Shown: piece by piece, positions 15,745 to 23,090 of the stretch
Layout of the letters: every line of letters starts with the position of its first letter
How positions within the stretch are numbered: position 1 is the first letter of the stretch
Source of the DNA: Flavobacterium panacis
Lineage (GTDB): Bacteria; Bacteroidota; Bacteroidia; Flavobacteriales; Flavobacteriaceae
Reading direction: 5' to 3'
NCBI RefSeq assembly: GCF_024649945.1
Contig: NZ_JANKMS010000002.1
Location: 62,001-126,000 of the forward strand
DNA length: 64,000 bases
Translations under genes and position numbers: made by a program
Notes under the pieces: model-generated
Database searches by the model: none
Seen by the model: the letters and a program-made list of their open reading frames with translations, nothing else
Told to the model about the DNA's origin: nothing

Positions 15745-16548
15745 TTACTTTTCGATTGTTCGTAATGCCTTTTTTATAATGTATAGTGTTTCTTTTGTGG
15801 CACTCTCTTTTTTCCATTTCTCACATAAATCTTTTACAAAATCCGGTCTTGTTTTACTGGCATCATTGAGCCAATTGCCAACACTATCCTGAACATACTT
15901 GGAAGAATCAGATTTTAAAGCATTTAAAATCTTCAAACTTAATTCTGGTTCTTGTTTCAATTTTTCGATATGTTCACACCAAACGCCTCTCGGGCGAGTC
16001 GCTTCGGTTGCAAAACGTCTAATATTTTCGTCTTCGCTTAAAGTCCATTTCAAAAGTATTTCAAGGCTTTCTTCTAAATTTCTTATAATACTCGAACGAA
16101 TTGCTAACCATGAAATTTCTCTAACACCAAAATGCTTATCGGCTGCAAGAAACTGAATTTGCGCTAAAATTTCTTCTATCTTAAATTCTTGATTTTTCCC
16201 AATTGTATAAGCAGACCAGCATCGCACCACATCCGATTTATGTTTCGAAATGATGGAAAGTATATCCGAATCGTTATTAAGAATTGACTCTGCTAATATT
16301 CCTGTCCCAATTGTTTCATTTATAGTATTGACCGTTTGCTTTTTTAAATTTCTAATATCTGTTAAAATAGGTTCCAAATATTCCATTCGGTTAGACTCTT
16401 TCAACACATTTTCTAAAAGCTTCGTTTGATTTACCGCAAGCCATTCTACCAAATTTGCCGTTTCGATTTCTCCTTTATTGAGCTGTTCTAAAACCCAAGC
16501 TGGAATATCTTTTGTCGATCTGGCTCCTTTACGCTTTATCTCTTCCAT
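15745..16548 (-). CDS. DNA alkylation repair HEAT-like protein (AlkC/AlkD superfamily)
   Basis: A 267-residue all-helical protein with HEAT-like repeats. Two segments match the alkylpurine-glycosylase family signature: RRFATEATRPRGVWC (about residues 182-196; compare the EGxRPRLPW motif of AlkC) and KYVQDSVGNWLNDASKTRPDFV (about 216-237; compare SVxNHLNDISKDHP). Known members excise N3- and N7-methylated purines from DNA. The GVW instead of LPW and W instead of H in NWLND suggest a divergent branch whose activity may differ. It converges on the pentapeptide gene with only four bases between stop codons and no visible terminator. Confidence 0.72.
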   Translation of the reverse strand: MEEIKRKGARSTKDIPAWVLEQLNKGEIETANLVEWLAVNQTKLLENVLKESNRMEYLEPILTDIRNLKKQTVNTINETIGTGILAESILNNDSDILSIISKHKSDVVRCWSAYTIGKNQEFKIEEILAQIQFLAADKHFGVREISWLAIRSSIIRNLEESLEILLKWTLSEDENIRRFATEATRPRGVWCEHIEKLKQEPELSLKILNALKSDSSKYVQDSVGNWLNDASKTRPDFVKDLCEKWKKESATKETLYIIKKALRTIEK

Positions 16549-16643
16549 AATTTTTACTTTGATTCACGCAATCGTTTAGTATCCTTAAAATTTTGATTAT
16601 TTTTGTAAATATCGGAAAGCCTGAGAACACTGGCAATACCGCA

Positions 16644-16651
16644 TATTTTTG
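16644..16651 (+). promoter_or_regulatory. -7 promoter element of the HxlR gene (TATTTTTG)
   Basis: Exact TAnnTTTG match 28 bases upstream of the ATG at 16679. It overlaps the in-frame TTG at 16649, arguing against that codon as the start. No clear -33 partner, as expected for an activator-dependent promoter. Confidence 0.45.
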
Positions 16652-16678
16652 TCCCATAGGGATATAAAAGTCAATTTT

Positions 16679-17029
16679 ATGCAAACAAAGGAACGAAGCG
16701 AAGAAAATAAAATCTGTCCATTGGAAATTGCTGTGAATACAATAAGCGGAAAATGGAAAATTCCAATTGTCTGGCAGATTAATGAAGGAAAAAAAAGACC
16801 GAGCGAATTTTTAAGAGGCATTGCAAAAGTAGACCGACGCGTTTTAAATCAGCAGTTGAGTGAAATGGTGGAAGATGGTATTTTAACCAAAGAATCTTTT
16901 AATGAATTACCACCAAGAGTTGAATATTCTCTGACTGAAACTGGAAAACAATTGGTAGAGATTCTGTGGAAACTAAACGATTGGGGAAAAATATTAATTA
17001 CTGAAAATAAAGTTGAACTTCAATCTTAA
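16679..17029 (+). CDS. HxlR-family transcriptional regulator
   Basis: A 116-residue winged-helix DNA-binding protein: CPLEIAVNTISGKWKIPIVWQI (recognition of the HxlR start, with the conserved redox-capable cysteine), RPSEFLRGIAKVDRRVLNQQLSEMVEDGIL (HTH) and FNELPPRVEYSLTETGKQL (wing). HxlR proteins act as dimers and often respond to electrophiles or formaldehyde. The start is the ATG at 16679; the frame extends upstream only through a TTG in the promoter. It leads an operon with a DinB-like gene 11 bases downstream, which it probably autoregulates. Confidence 0.9.
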   Translation: MQTKERSEENKICPLEIAVNTISGKWKIPIVWQINEGKKRPSEFLRGIAKVDRRVLNQQLSEMVEDGILTKESFNELPPRVEYSLTETGKQLVEILWKLNDWGKILITENKVELQS

Positions 17030-17040
17030 AATAGCAAATC

Positions 17041-17616
17041 ATGAAAGCTGACGAATCTTATTTAGAAAGTGCTAAAAAACAGTTTTTGTATTATAAAGCT
17101 CTAGGTGAAAAAGCAATCGATCAACTCGAACCAACACAACTTTTTGTTTCTTTTAATGAAGACACCAACAGCATTGCGACTATTATAAAACACATTTCGG
17201 GCAATATGCTTTCGCGCTGGACCGATTTTTTAACTTCTGATGGTGAAAAAGAATGGCGAAACCGTGATGCAGAATTTGAAAATGATCTGCAATCTAAAGA
17301 AGAAGTCTTGGAAGTTTGGAACAAAGGCTGGAATTGTCTCGAAAATGCTTTAGAAAACTTGAAACCAGAACAACTTTCTGATATCATTTATATTAGAAAT
17401 GAAGGTCATACGGTAATTGAAGCCATAAATCGTCAATTAGCGCATTATCCCTATCATGTTGGGCAGATTGTTTTTTACGCCAAACAATTGAAAAACAGCG
17501 AATGGAATAGTTTATCGATTCCGAAGAATAAATCGGGAAATTACAATGCTGAAAAGTTTGCCAAAGAAAAAGAAATCAAGAACTTTACCGACGATGAACT
17601 AAAAAGATTGAAATAA
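17041..17616 (+). CDS. DinB-superfamily protein (DUF1572 type)
   Basis: A 191-residue four-helix-bundle protein. Metal ligands typical of the DinB fold are visible: His in IIKHISGNMLSRW (about residue 49), and HYPYHVGQIVFYAK (about residues 138-151), where two histidines sit a few residues apart. The FLTSDGEKEWRNRDAEFE segment and the length match DUF1572. Related proteins are metal-dependent thiol transferases using bacillithiol or similar thiols, but no activity can be assigned here. It sits in an operon behind the HxlR regulator and ahead of an unknown gene, consistent with a stress-response role. Confidence 0.8.
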   Translation: MKADESYLESAKKQFLYYKALGEKAIDQLEPTQLFVSFNEDTNSIATIIKHISGNMLSRWTDFLTSDGEKEWRNRDAEFENDLQSKEEVLEVWNKGWNCLENALENLKPEQLSDIIYIRNEGHTVIEAINRQLAHYPYHVGQIVFYAKQLKNSEWNSLSIPKNKSGNYNAEKFAKEKEIKNFTDDELKRLK

Positions 17617-17632
17617 CATATCTTTTCAAAAT

Positions 17633-18097
17633 ATGAAATCAAAAAACAACGAAACACATCATTTTTTGCCTAGTGGCGAATGGGAAGGTTTTTATTGTTA
17701 TTCTAACTCCCCACAACAGCACAAAATGTCTATTAGTTTAAATTTTTCCAATTTGAAGGTTAATGGTTCTGGAACTGATGATGTGGGATCTTTCAAATGG
17801 AATGGCAATTATAATCTGGAACAGTTTAAAATCAAGATGGTTAAAACTTATCCTACTCATCCTATTAATTACAAGGGAGATATTGACGAAAATGGTATTT
17901 GGGGAATGTGGGATAATCCAGAAGATTTAAGCGTTTTTGATGAATACTCGCCCGCATTTAAACAACAAGTAAAGGCAATGACATTCGGAGGATTTCATAT
18001 CTGGCCTAAAGCAGTAGGTGGCGAATCTAAAGAAGAAATGAAAGAAGAAGTCAAAGAATCCAAAAAGCTAAAAGAGTTTTATATCCCAAAAGTTTAA
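17633..18097 (+). CDS. Conserved hypothetical protein, third gene of the HxlR operon
   Basis: A 154-residue soluble protein with no signal peptide. Features: GEWEGFYCYSNSPQQHKMSISLNF near the start, a Gly/Trp-rich beta-like middle (GSFKWNGNYNLEQFKIKM, ENGIWGMWDNP), FGGFHIWPK, and a charged C-terminal tail (KEEMKEEVKESKKLKEF). The pattern suggests a small beta-barrel of a lipocalin-like type. I do not recognise a named family. It starts 16 bases after the DinB-like gene, so it is probably cotranscribed. Confidence 0.65.
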   Translation: MKSKNNETHHFLPSGEWEGFYCYSNSPQQHKMSISLNFSNLKVNGSGTDDVGSFKWNGNYNLEQFKIKMVKTYPTHPINYKGDIDENGIWGMWDNPEDLSVFDEYSPAFKQQVKAMTFGGFHIWPKAVGGESKEEMKEEVKESKKLKEFYIPKV

Positions 18098-18128
18098 ATT
18101 AAATACAACTGCTTCTTATTATCCTAAT

Positions 18129-18215
18129 GCCCTAGCCCTGATTGAAATGGAAATCCTTTTTGTTTTTTTCTTTAAAAAATAAAAAGATTGGAATGGAAAG
18201 CAGGATTAGCTCCTA
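18129..18215 (+). ncRNA. Putative structured RNA or repeat element (CCTAGCCCTG...CAGGATTAG)
   Basis: The segment CCTAGCCCTGATTGAAATGG (18131-18150) is followed by a T-rich then A-rich loop and GATTGGAATGGAAAGCAGGATTAG. CTA..CCTG can pair with CAGG..TAG, and ATCCTTTTT with AAAAAGATT, giving a two-part hairpin. I recall near-identical CCCTAGCCCTGAT...GGAAAGCAGGATTAGC elements in other Bacteroidota intergenic regions, so this is probably a conserved element. Whether it is a stand-alone RNA, a 5' leader of the lipoprotein gene at 18232, or a repeat is not decidable here. Confidence 0.5.
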
Positions 18216-18231
18216 AAAAAACTTATTTAAA

Positions 18232-18603
18232 ATGAAAAAATTTATATTCTTATTTCCGGTACTGGCTTTAGTATCTTGTTATAATACCGAACACAATTGC
18301 AAAGATTTTAAAACTGGAAAATTCAAATTTGAAACAGAAGTCAACGGCGTTAAAAAAACAACTTATTTTGAACGCAAAGAAGACATCGAAATCGAAACTT
18401 ATGAAGGAAAAACAGATACTGCAACGATTCGATGGGTAAGTGACTGCGAATATGTTCTTCAGAAAAAACATCCAAAGAATATGGCTGAAGAAAAAGCCAT
18501 CAGCATGAAGATTCTAACTACTTCTAAAGATTCGTATACTTTTGAATTTGGTCTGGTTGGTTCTGAAGAAAAACAACGCGGTACAGTTCATAAAGTAGAT
18601 TAA
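18232..18603 (+). CDS. Small lipoprotein
   Basis: A 123-residue lipoprotein: MKKFIFLFPVLALVSC with the lipobox cysteine at residue 16. The mature protein begins YNTEHNCKDFKTGKFKFETEVNGV and has a beta-rich body with a second conserved-looking cysteine (WVSDCEYVLQ). I know sequences of this type from many Flavobacteriaceae, where some annotations carry a misleading topoisomerase IV name. Nothing in it resembles a topoisomerase. It is preceded by the putative structured element and followed by a clear terminator, so it is a single-gene transcript. Function unknown. Confidence 0.75.
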   Translation: MKKFIFLFPVLALVSCYNTEHNCKDFKTGKFKFETEVNGVKKTTYFERKEDIEIETYEGKTDTATIRWVSDCEYVLQKKHPKNMAEEKAISMKILTTSKDSYTFEFGLVGSEEKQRGTVHKVD

Positions 18604-18624
18604 AGTACTGATTTTAAAACACAC

Positions 18625-18651
18625 AAAGCTCCAAATTTTGGGGCTTTTTTT
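18625..18651 (+). terminator. Terminator after the lipoprotein gene
   Basis: AAAGCTCCAA pairs with TTGGGGCTTT (8-10 bp, one G-U) and is followed by a run of T (18645-18651), a standard intrinsic terminator. Confidence 0.85.
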
Positions 18652-18652
18652 C

Positions 18653-18727
18653 TGCCACGAATTTCACCAATTTCCACAATTTTTATTGTATCAAATTAAT
18701 TCGTGGAAATTGGTGAAATTCGTGGCA
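18653..18727. repeat. Perfect 25-bp inverted repeat with word-ladder character
   Basis: Arms at 18653-18677 and 18703-18727 are exact complements (left arm begins TGCCACGAATTTCACC) around a 25-base loop. Inside the arm AATTTCACCAATTTCCAC shows the repeating-word structure seen at other gaps. It lies directly after an intrinsic terminator. Confidence 0.85.
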
Positions 18728-18827
18728 ACCATTAAAACTTTGTCTCTTTGCATCTTTGCAACTTTTATTAACGTGTTTCTTTTACATTTCTATTTTAAAT
18801 AGTACATTAGGACTTTAATCTAGCCAC

Positions 18828-20747
18828 ATGAAAAATACCATTTCGCAGAGAGTTGCTGACTTTTTAAAAGGATATCCGCCCTTTAATTTTTTGCATCAGA
18901 AAGATTTAGAAAAACTGTCTGAACAGATTTCAATTATATACAAAGAAAAAGATTCGGTGATTTTTGCTGAAAATGATAAAACCCATGATTCTTTTTATGT
19001 GGTGCATAAAGGCGCCGTTGCCTTGAAAAAAAGCACTAAAAACACTGTTTTAGACATGTGTGATGAAGGCGATATCTTTGGTCTTCGTCCGCTTTTGGCT
19101 CAGGAAAACTATATTATGGAAGCCGTGGCTCACGAAGAAAGTATTTTATACGCGATTCCGATTGCGGTTTTTAAACCTTATGCTCTTGAAAATAGAAATG
19201 TTGGTAATTTCCTGATTGAAAGTTATGCTTCTAATACCCGAAATCCGTACTCGGATATTCATAAAGATAAATTGTATGGGGATGATTTGCTTAATGAAAA
19301 TCTTCAAACTAGCAATCATTCGTTTGATTTAGCACCAATCAAATATTCTAAAAAAATTGTAACCTGTAGTCCATCAACAACAGTAAGAGATATTGCAAAA
19401 ATCATGGGCAAGAAAAAAGTCGGTGCGATTTTAATTGTAGACGAAATGCTTCCTATTGGTATTTTGACCGATAAAGATCTCCGAAACAAAATTGTGACGG
19501 GAGAATTTCCTATCGAAACAACTGCCGAAACAATTATGACAAAACCTGTAATTACCTATCCTAAAAAAATGACGGTTACAGAGGCACAAATGGCGATGAT
19601 GAAAAGTAATATCAGCCATTTGTGTTTGACGAAAGATGGAACCGTAAATACAAAAGCAGTCGGAATTCTATCGAAACATGACGTTATGGTCGCTTTAGGA
19701 AACAACCCTGCTGTTTTGATCAAAGCGTTAAAGCGAACTAAAAAGATTAAAGAAATAAAGCCAATTCGCAACCAAATCATGCAATTACTGCAAGGTTATT
19801 TGGATCAAAATATTCCGATGACGCTGATTACCAAAATCATTACCGAACTTAATGAAGCTTGTACCACGCGTGTTATCGAAATTTGTATTGAAAAAATGAG
19901 CAGTCCGCCACCTGTTAAATTTGGCTGGCTCGCACTTGGAAGTCAAGGAAGAGGCGAACAAATGTTGCATACGGATCAAGATAACGCCATTGTTTATGAA
20001 AATGTAAATGAAGTTTTTAGAGATGAAACTAAAATTTACTTTTTAAAACTGGCTGGACACGTTAATAAAGGTCTTTTTGAAATTGGTTATGATTATTGTC
20101 CTGCCGATATGATGGCTTCGAGTCCGAAATGGTGTATGAGTTTGGACGAATGGAAATCGCAAGTACATCATTGGATTACTAATCCTGGTAAAAACGAGGT
20201 ATTGCTTTCGTTTATTTTCTTCGATTACAGCATGACTTACGGCGATTCAGATCTTGTAAATCAATTGTCTGATTCTATTTTTGAAGATGTTAAAGCCAAC
20301 CCTATATTTTATATGCATTTGGTGAGTGGAGCTTTGCAAAGTCCTTCTCCTACTGGTTTCTTTAGACAATTCTTAGTAGAACAAGATGGTGCCAACAAAG
20401 ATAACTTTGACATTAAACGAAGAGCTTTAATGCCTTTGACTGATGCGGCTCGTGTTTTAATTTTATCACATTCTATTAAAGGAATCAGCAACACCGCAGA
20501 ACGTTTTGAAAAACTGGCGGAATTAGAGCCTAATAATAGAGAATTGTATTTATCTTGTTCGTATTCGTTTAAAGCCTTACTGAAATTTAGAACCAAACAA
20601 GGATTATTGCACCATGATTCTGGGCAGTTTATAGAATTGGAATCTTTAACCAAAATGGAAAAAATTAAACTGAAACGTACTTTTAAAACTATAAAAGAAC
20701 TTCAGGAACTTATTTCAGTACGTTTTAATATCTCAAATCTGGTATAA
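18828..20747 (+). CDS. DUF294 nucleotidyltransferase-like protein with cNMP-binding and CBS domains
   Basis: A 639-residue cytoplasmic protein with four parts: a cyclic-nucleotide-binding-type beta-roll (about residues 15-130: SVIFAENDKTHDSFYVVHKGAVAL, EGDIFGLRPLL), a CBS pair (about 165-290: VTCSPSTTVRDIAKIMGKKKVGAILIVDE and TAETIMTKPVITYPK), a nucleotidyltransferase domain (about 345-480) with GWLALGSQGRGEQMLHTDQDNAIVYE holding the G-S and DxD-type metal residues, and a C-terminal helical DUF294_C region. This layout resembles PII-uridylyltransferase relatives; a signalling role sensing nucleotides is inferred. The roll lacks an obvious PRAA-type phosphate-binding motif. It is followed two bases later by an exonuclease gene. 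Confidence 0.9.
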   Translation: MKNTISQRVADFLKGYPPFNFLHQKDLEKLSEQISIIYKEKDSVIFAENDKTHDSFYVVHKGAVALKKSTKNTVLDMCDEGDIFGLRPLLAQENYIMEAVAHEESILYAIPIAVFKPYALENRNVGNFLIESYASNTRNPYSDIHKDKLYGDDLLNENLQTSNHSFDLAPIKYSKKIVTCSPSTTVRDIAKIMGKKKVGAILIVDEMLPIGILTDKDLRNKIVTGEFPIETTAETIMTKPVITYPKKMTVTEAQMAMMKSNISHLCLTKDGTVNTKAVGILSKHDVMVALGNNPAVLIKALKRTKKIKEIKPIRNQIMQLLQGYLDQNIPMTLITKIITELNEACTTRVIEICIEKMSSPPPVKFGWLALGSQGRGEQMLHTDQDNAIVYENVNEVFRDETKIYFLKLAGHVNKGLFEIGYDYCPADMMASSPKWCMSLDEWKSQVHHWITNPGKNEVLLSFIFFDYSMTYGDSDLVNQLSDSIFEDVKANPIFYMHLVSGALQSPSPTGFFRQFLVEQDGANKDNFDIKRRALMPLTDAARVLILSHSIKGISNTAERFEKLAELEPNNRELYLSCSYSFKALLKFRTKQGLLHHDSGQFIELESLTKMEKIKLKRTFKTIKELQELISVRFNISNLV

Positions 20748-20749
20748 TC

Positions 20750-21385
20750 ATGAGTTTATTCAATTTTTGGAAAAAAGAAGAAAACAATCTGTTTGATGAA
20801 AACATCACGATTGAAGAAACTCGATTTGTGGTTTTAGATACGGAAACCACAGGTCTTGATTACGATAATGATCGTATGTTATGCATTGGAGCGCTTGTAC
20901 TTCAAAACGGAATTATCAATATCCAGAATAGTTTTGAAGTATATCTGGAACAAGAGCATTACGATAAATCGACAGCACAGATTCATGGCATTCTAAAAGA
21001 TTTATTAGTCAAACGTCCAAGCGAATTGGAAGCTTTACAACAGTTTTTGGATTTTCTAGGAGATTCCATAATCATTGCACATCATACTATTTTTGATGTT
21101 ACGATGATCAATAAAGCTTTAGAACGAAACGGACTTCCGCAATTAACCAACAAAACTTTGGATACGGCTTATTTGTATAAAAAAACGCTGATTCAATCGC
21201 ATTTGTTTGAACGAAAAGATCATTATACTTTAGATGATTTGGCCGATAAATTTGATATTTCTAAAAAAGATCGTCATACTGCTTTGGGCGATGCGTATAT
21301 TACAGCTATTGCATTTCTAAAGATTGTTAAAAAACTGAAAGAGAAGAAAGCAACTAACCTAAATCAGCTTTTTAAACCGCTTTAA
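20750..21385 (+). CDS. 3'-5' exonuclease, DnaQ/PolC-type DEDDh
   Basis: A 211-residue exonuclease-like protein. ExoI is VVLDTETTGLDYDNDRMLCIG (Asp and Glu ligands), ExoII is IIAHHTIFDVTMINKAL (Asp) and ExoIII is HTALGDAYITA (His and Asp), so all DEDDh residues are present. It starts two bases after the DUF294 gene, forming a two-gene operon. The same pair (CBS/cNMP/DUF294 protein with a DnaQ-like exonuclease) is, as I recall, found together in many bacteria, which argues for a shared pathway rather than chromosomal proofreading. Nucleic acid or nucleotide substrate unknown. Confidence 0.9.
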   Translation: MSLFNFWKKEENNLFDENITIEETRFVVLDTETTGLDYDNDRMLCIGALVLQNGIINIQNSFEVYLEQEHYDKSTAQIHGILKDLLVKRPSELEALQQFLDFLGDSIIIAHHTIFDVTMINKALERNGLPQLTNKTLDTAYLYKKTLIQSHLFERKDHYTLDDLADKFDISKKDRHTALGDAYITAIAFLKIVKKLKEKKATNLNQLFKPL

Positions 21386-21506
21386 GATTTTTTTAAGAGT
21401 CTTAAATTTACATTCAAAACCTTTAATTTACTATTTCATAATAATAGACTTACAATTATTAGCATTAAGAAAAAATTAACATAACCTGTATTTTGTTTTA
21501 GAGAGA

Positions 21507-21514
21507 TAGCTTTG
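21507..21514 (+). promoter_or_regulatory. -7 promoter element (TAGCTTTG)
   Basis: Exact TAnnTTTG match 26 bases upstream of the ATG at 21541. It overlaps the in-frame start alternative at 21514 and so fixes the start at 21541. The -33 match is weak. Confidence 0.5.
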
Positions 21515-21540
21515 TGCTAATCAAAAAAACAAAAACAATT

Positions 21541-23019
21541 ATGAAAGCTAACTTTTTAAAATCAATTGCCTTGTTGGGAATTGCAGGATTCTCTGTAATC
21601 TCTTGTCAAGATGATGACAAAAAATCCTCGAATGAAGTAAATGCGAATATCGATTTTACTTCACATTCAAAAGTTCCTGCGTTTGTATACGCTATGACTG
21701 GTTTTGAAAACCTAAAAATCAGTACTTTAATTGCAAGTACAGATGTACTTCCTGAATCTCCAAAATTTATTTACGGTGCTCAGCCTGATGGTGCTGGACT
21801 TATGAAGAATCCAAATGGAGAGGGTTATATCATGATTACCAACCATGAAATTTTACAATCTGTTTCTAGAGTTTATTTAGATAAAACTTTCAAACCTGTA
21901 AAAGGTGAATATATTGTTGATGCTGTTGGAGGTTTAACACGTTTGTGTTCTGCAACTTTGGCTACTCCAGAAATTCACGGTTTTGGACCAATCTTTTTAA
22001 CTGCTGGAGAAAGCGGACAAGAAAGTATGGTTCACGGAATTGATCCTCTTGGATTAGCGACAGATAAAGCGAGAAAAGACAGAGTTTTACCAGCTTTAGG
22101 AAAAGCGAGTATGGAAAACGCTGTTCCACTTCCAAAAGAGGCTTATCCTGGAAAAACAGTTATTTTAATTGGTGAAGATCAATCTTACGCAACTTCTCAC
22201 GTAAGTGCTGGACAAGTAATTATGTATGTAAGTACAGTTGGTGATTTATCTAACGGAAAACTCTACGCTTTAAAAAGAACGGATGGAAATCAGGTAGAAA
22301 CGGATATCAAATTGAACAGCAGTTATCCAGTTGAATTCGTTGAAATTCCAAATGCTAAAAACTTAACTGGAGCTGTAATCAACACAACAGTAAACGATTT
22401 AAAAGCAATCCGTTTTTCTAGAGTTGAAGACTTAGATTACAGAAAAGGAAGCGCTACAAATAACAGAGAAGTATATTTTACTGCTACAGGTCAGGCAACT
22501 AATAATGCTCCTGTTGATGGTTATACTATGTGGGGAAGAGTTTATAAATTAAAATTAGATGCTTCAAACCCATTAAAAGGAACATTAGAATTAGCCGTTG
22601 AAGGAGACAGTACTCCAGGAACTGGAATTATTAATCCTGATAACTTATGCGTAACTGAAAACTTTGTTTACATTCAGGAAGACGGAGACAGCTATTATGC
22701 AGACGCAAAACACGATTCATATATCTGGCAATATAGCATCGCTACAAAACAAAATAAACCATGGTTAAATATGAACCATAAAAGAACTGATACGGCTTGG
22801 AATGCATTGTATAACCCAGTTGGAGAAATGAAATTGGGAAGCTGGGAATTTGGAGCTATGGAAGATATCTCAGACATTATTGGTGTTCCAGATACTTTTA
22901 CAGTAAACATTCACCCTCACACTTGGCAAAGTTCTGATTTCAAAAATGCTGACGGTTCAGGAACTAGCAGCAATATTGAAGGTGGTCAAACGGTAATTAT
23001 TAGAAACGTACAACGATAA
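21541..23019 (+). CDS. PhoX/DUF839-like beta-propeller lipoprotein
   Basis: A 492-residue lipoprotein, signal MKANFLKSIALLGIAGFSVISC with Cys22 lipidated. The body has features of the PhoX/DUF839 propeller family: GEGYIMITNHEI, GGLTRLCSATLATPE, LIGEDQSYATSHVSAGQVIMYVS, GKLYALKRT, DGYTMWGRVYKLKLD and INPDNLCVTENFVYIQEDGD. PhoX enzymes are calcium/iron phosphatases, but I cannot confirm all metal ligands, so the activity is unproven. It is surface- or periplasm-facing. A terminator separates it from the di-haem peroxidase gene that follows, yet the pair probably belongs together functionally. The start is fixed by the promoter. Confidence 0.6.
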   Translation: MKANFLKSIALLGIAGFSVISCQDDDKKSSNEVNANIDFTSHSKVPAFVYAMTGFENLKISTLIASTDVLPESPKFIYGAQPDGAGLMKNPNGEGYIMITNHEILQSVSRVYLDKTFKPVKGEYIVDAVGGLTRLCSATLATPEIHGFGPIFLTAGESGQESMVHGIDPLGLATDKARKDRVLPALGKASMENAVPLPKEAYPGKTVILIGEDQSYATSHVSAGQVIMYVSTVGDLSNGKLYALKRTDGNQVETDIKLNSSYPVEFVEIPNAKNLTGAVINTTVNDLKAIRFSRVEDLDYRKGSATNNREVYFTATGQATNNAPVDGYTMWGRVYKLKLDASNPLKGTLELAVEGDSTPGTGIINPDNLCVTENFVYIQEDGDSYYADAKHDSYIWQYSIATKQNKPWLNMNHKRTDTAWNALYNPVGEMKLGSWEFGAMEDISDIIGVPDTFTVNIHPHTWQSSDFKNADGSGTSSNIEGGQTVIIRNVQR

Positions 23020-23040
23020 TAATTCTTGTTCAAATCAATA

Positions 23041-23077
23041 AAAGACAACCCTTATTTTCGAATAAGGGTTGTTTCTA
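23041..23077 (+). terminator. Terminator with UUCG tetraloop
   Basis: ACAACCCTTATT (23045-23056), loop TTCG, and the perfect complement AATAAGGGTTGT (23061-23072), followed by TTTCT. A 12-bp stem closed by a UUCG loop is very stable. It lies between the PhoX-like and peroxidase genes. Confidence 0.88.
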
Positions 23078-23090
23078 TTACAATACTATT

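Noticed and set aside
18232..18603. Topoisomerase IV-related protein
   Set aside because: The sequence is a short lipoprotein with no topoisomerase motif; the name appears only in misleading annotations I recall.
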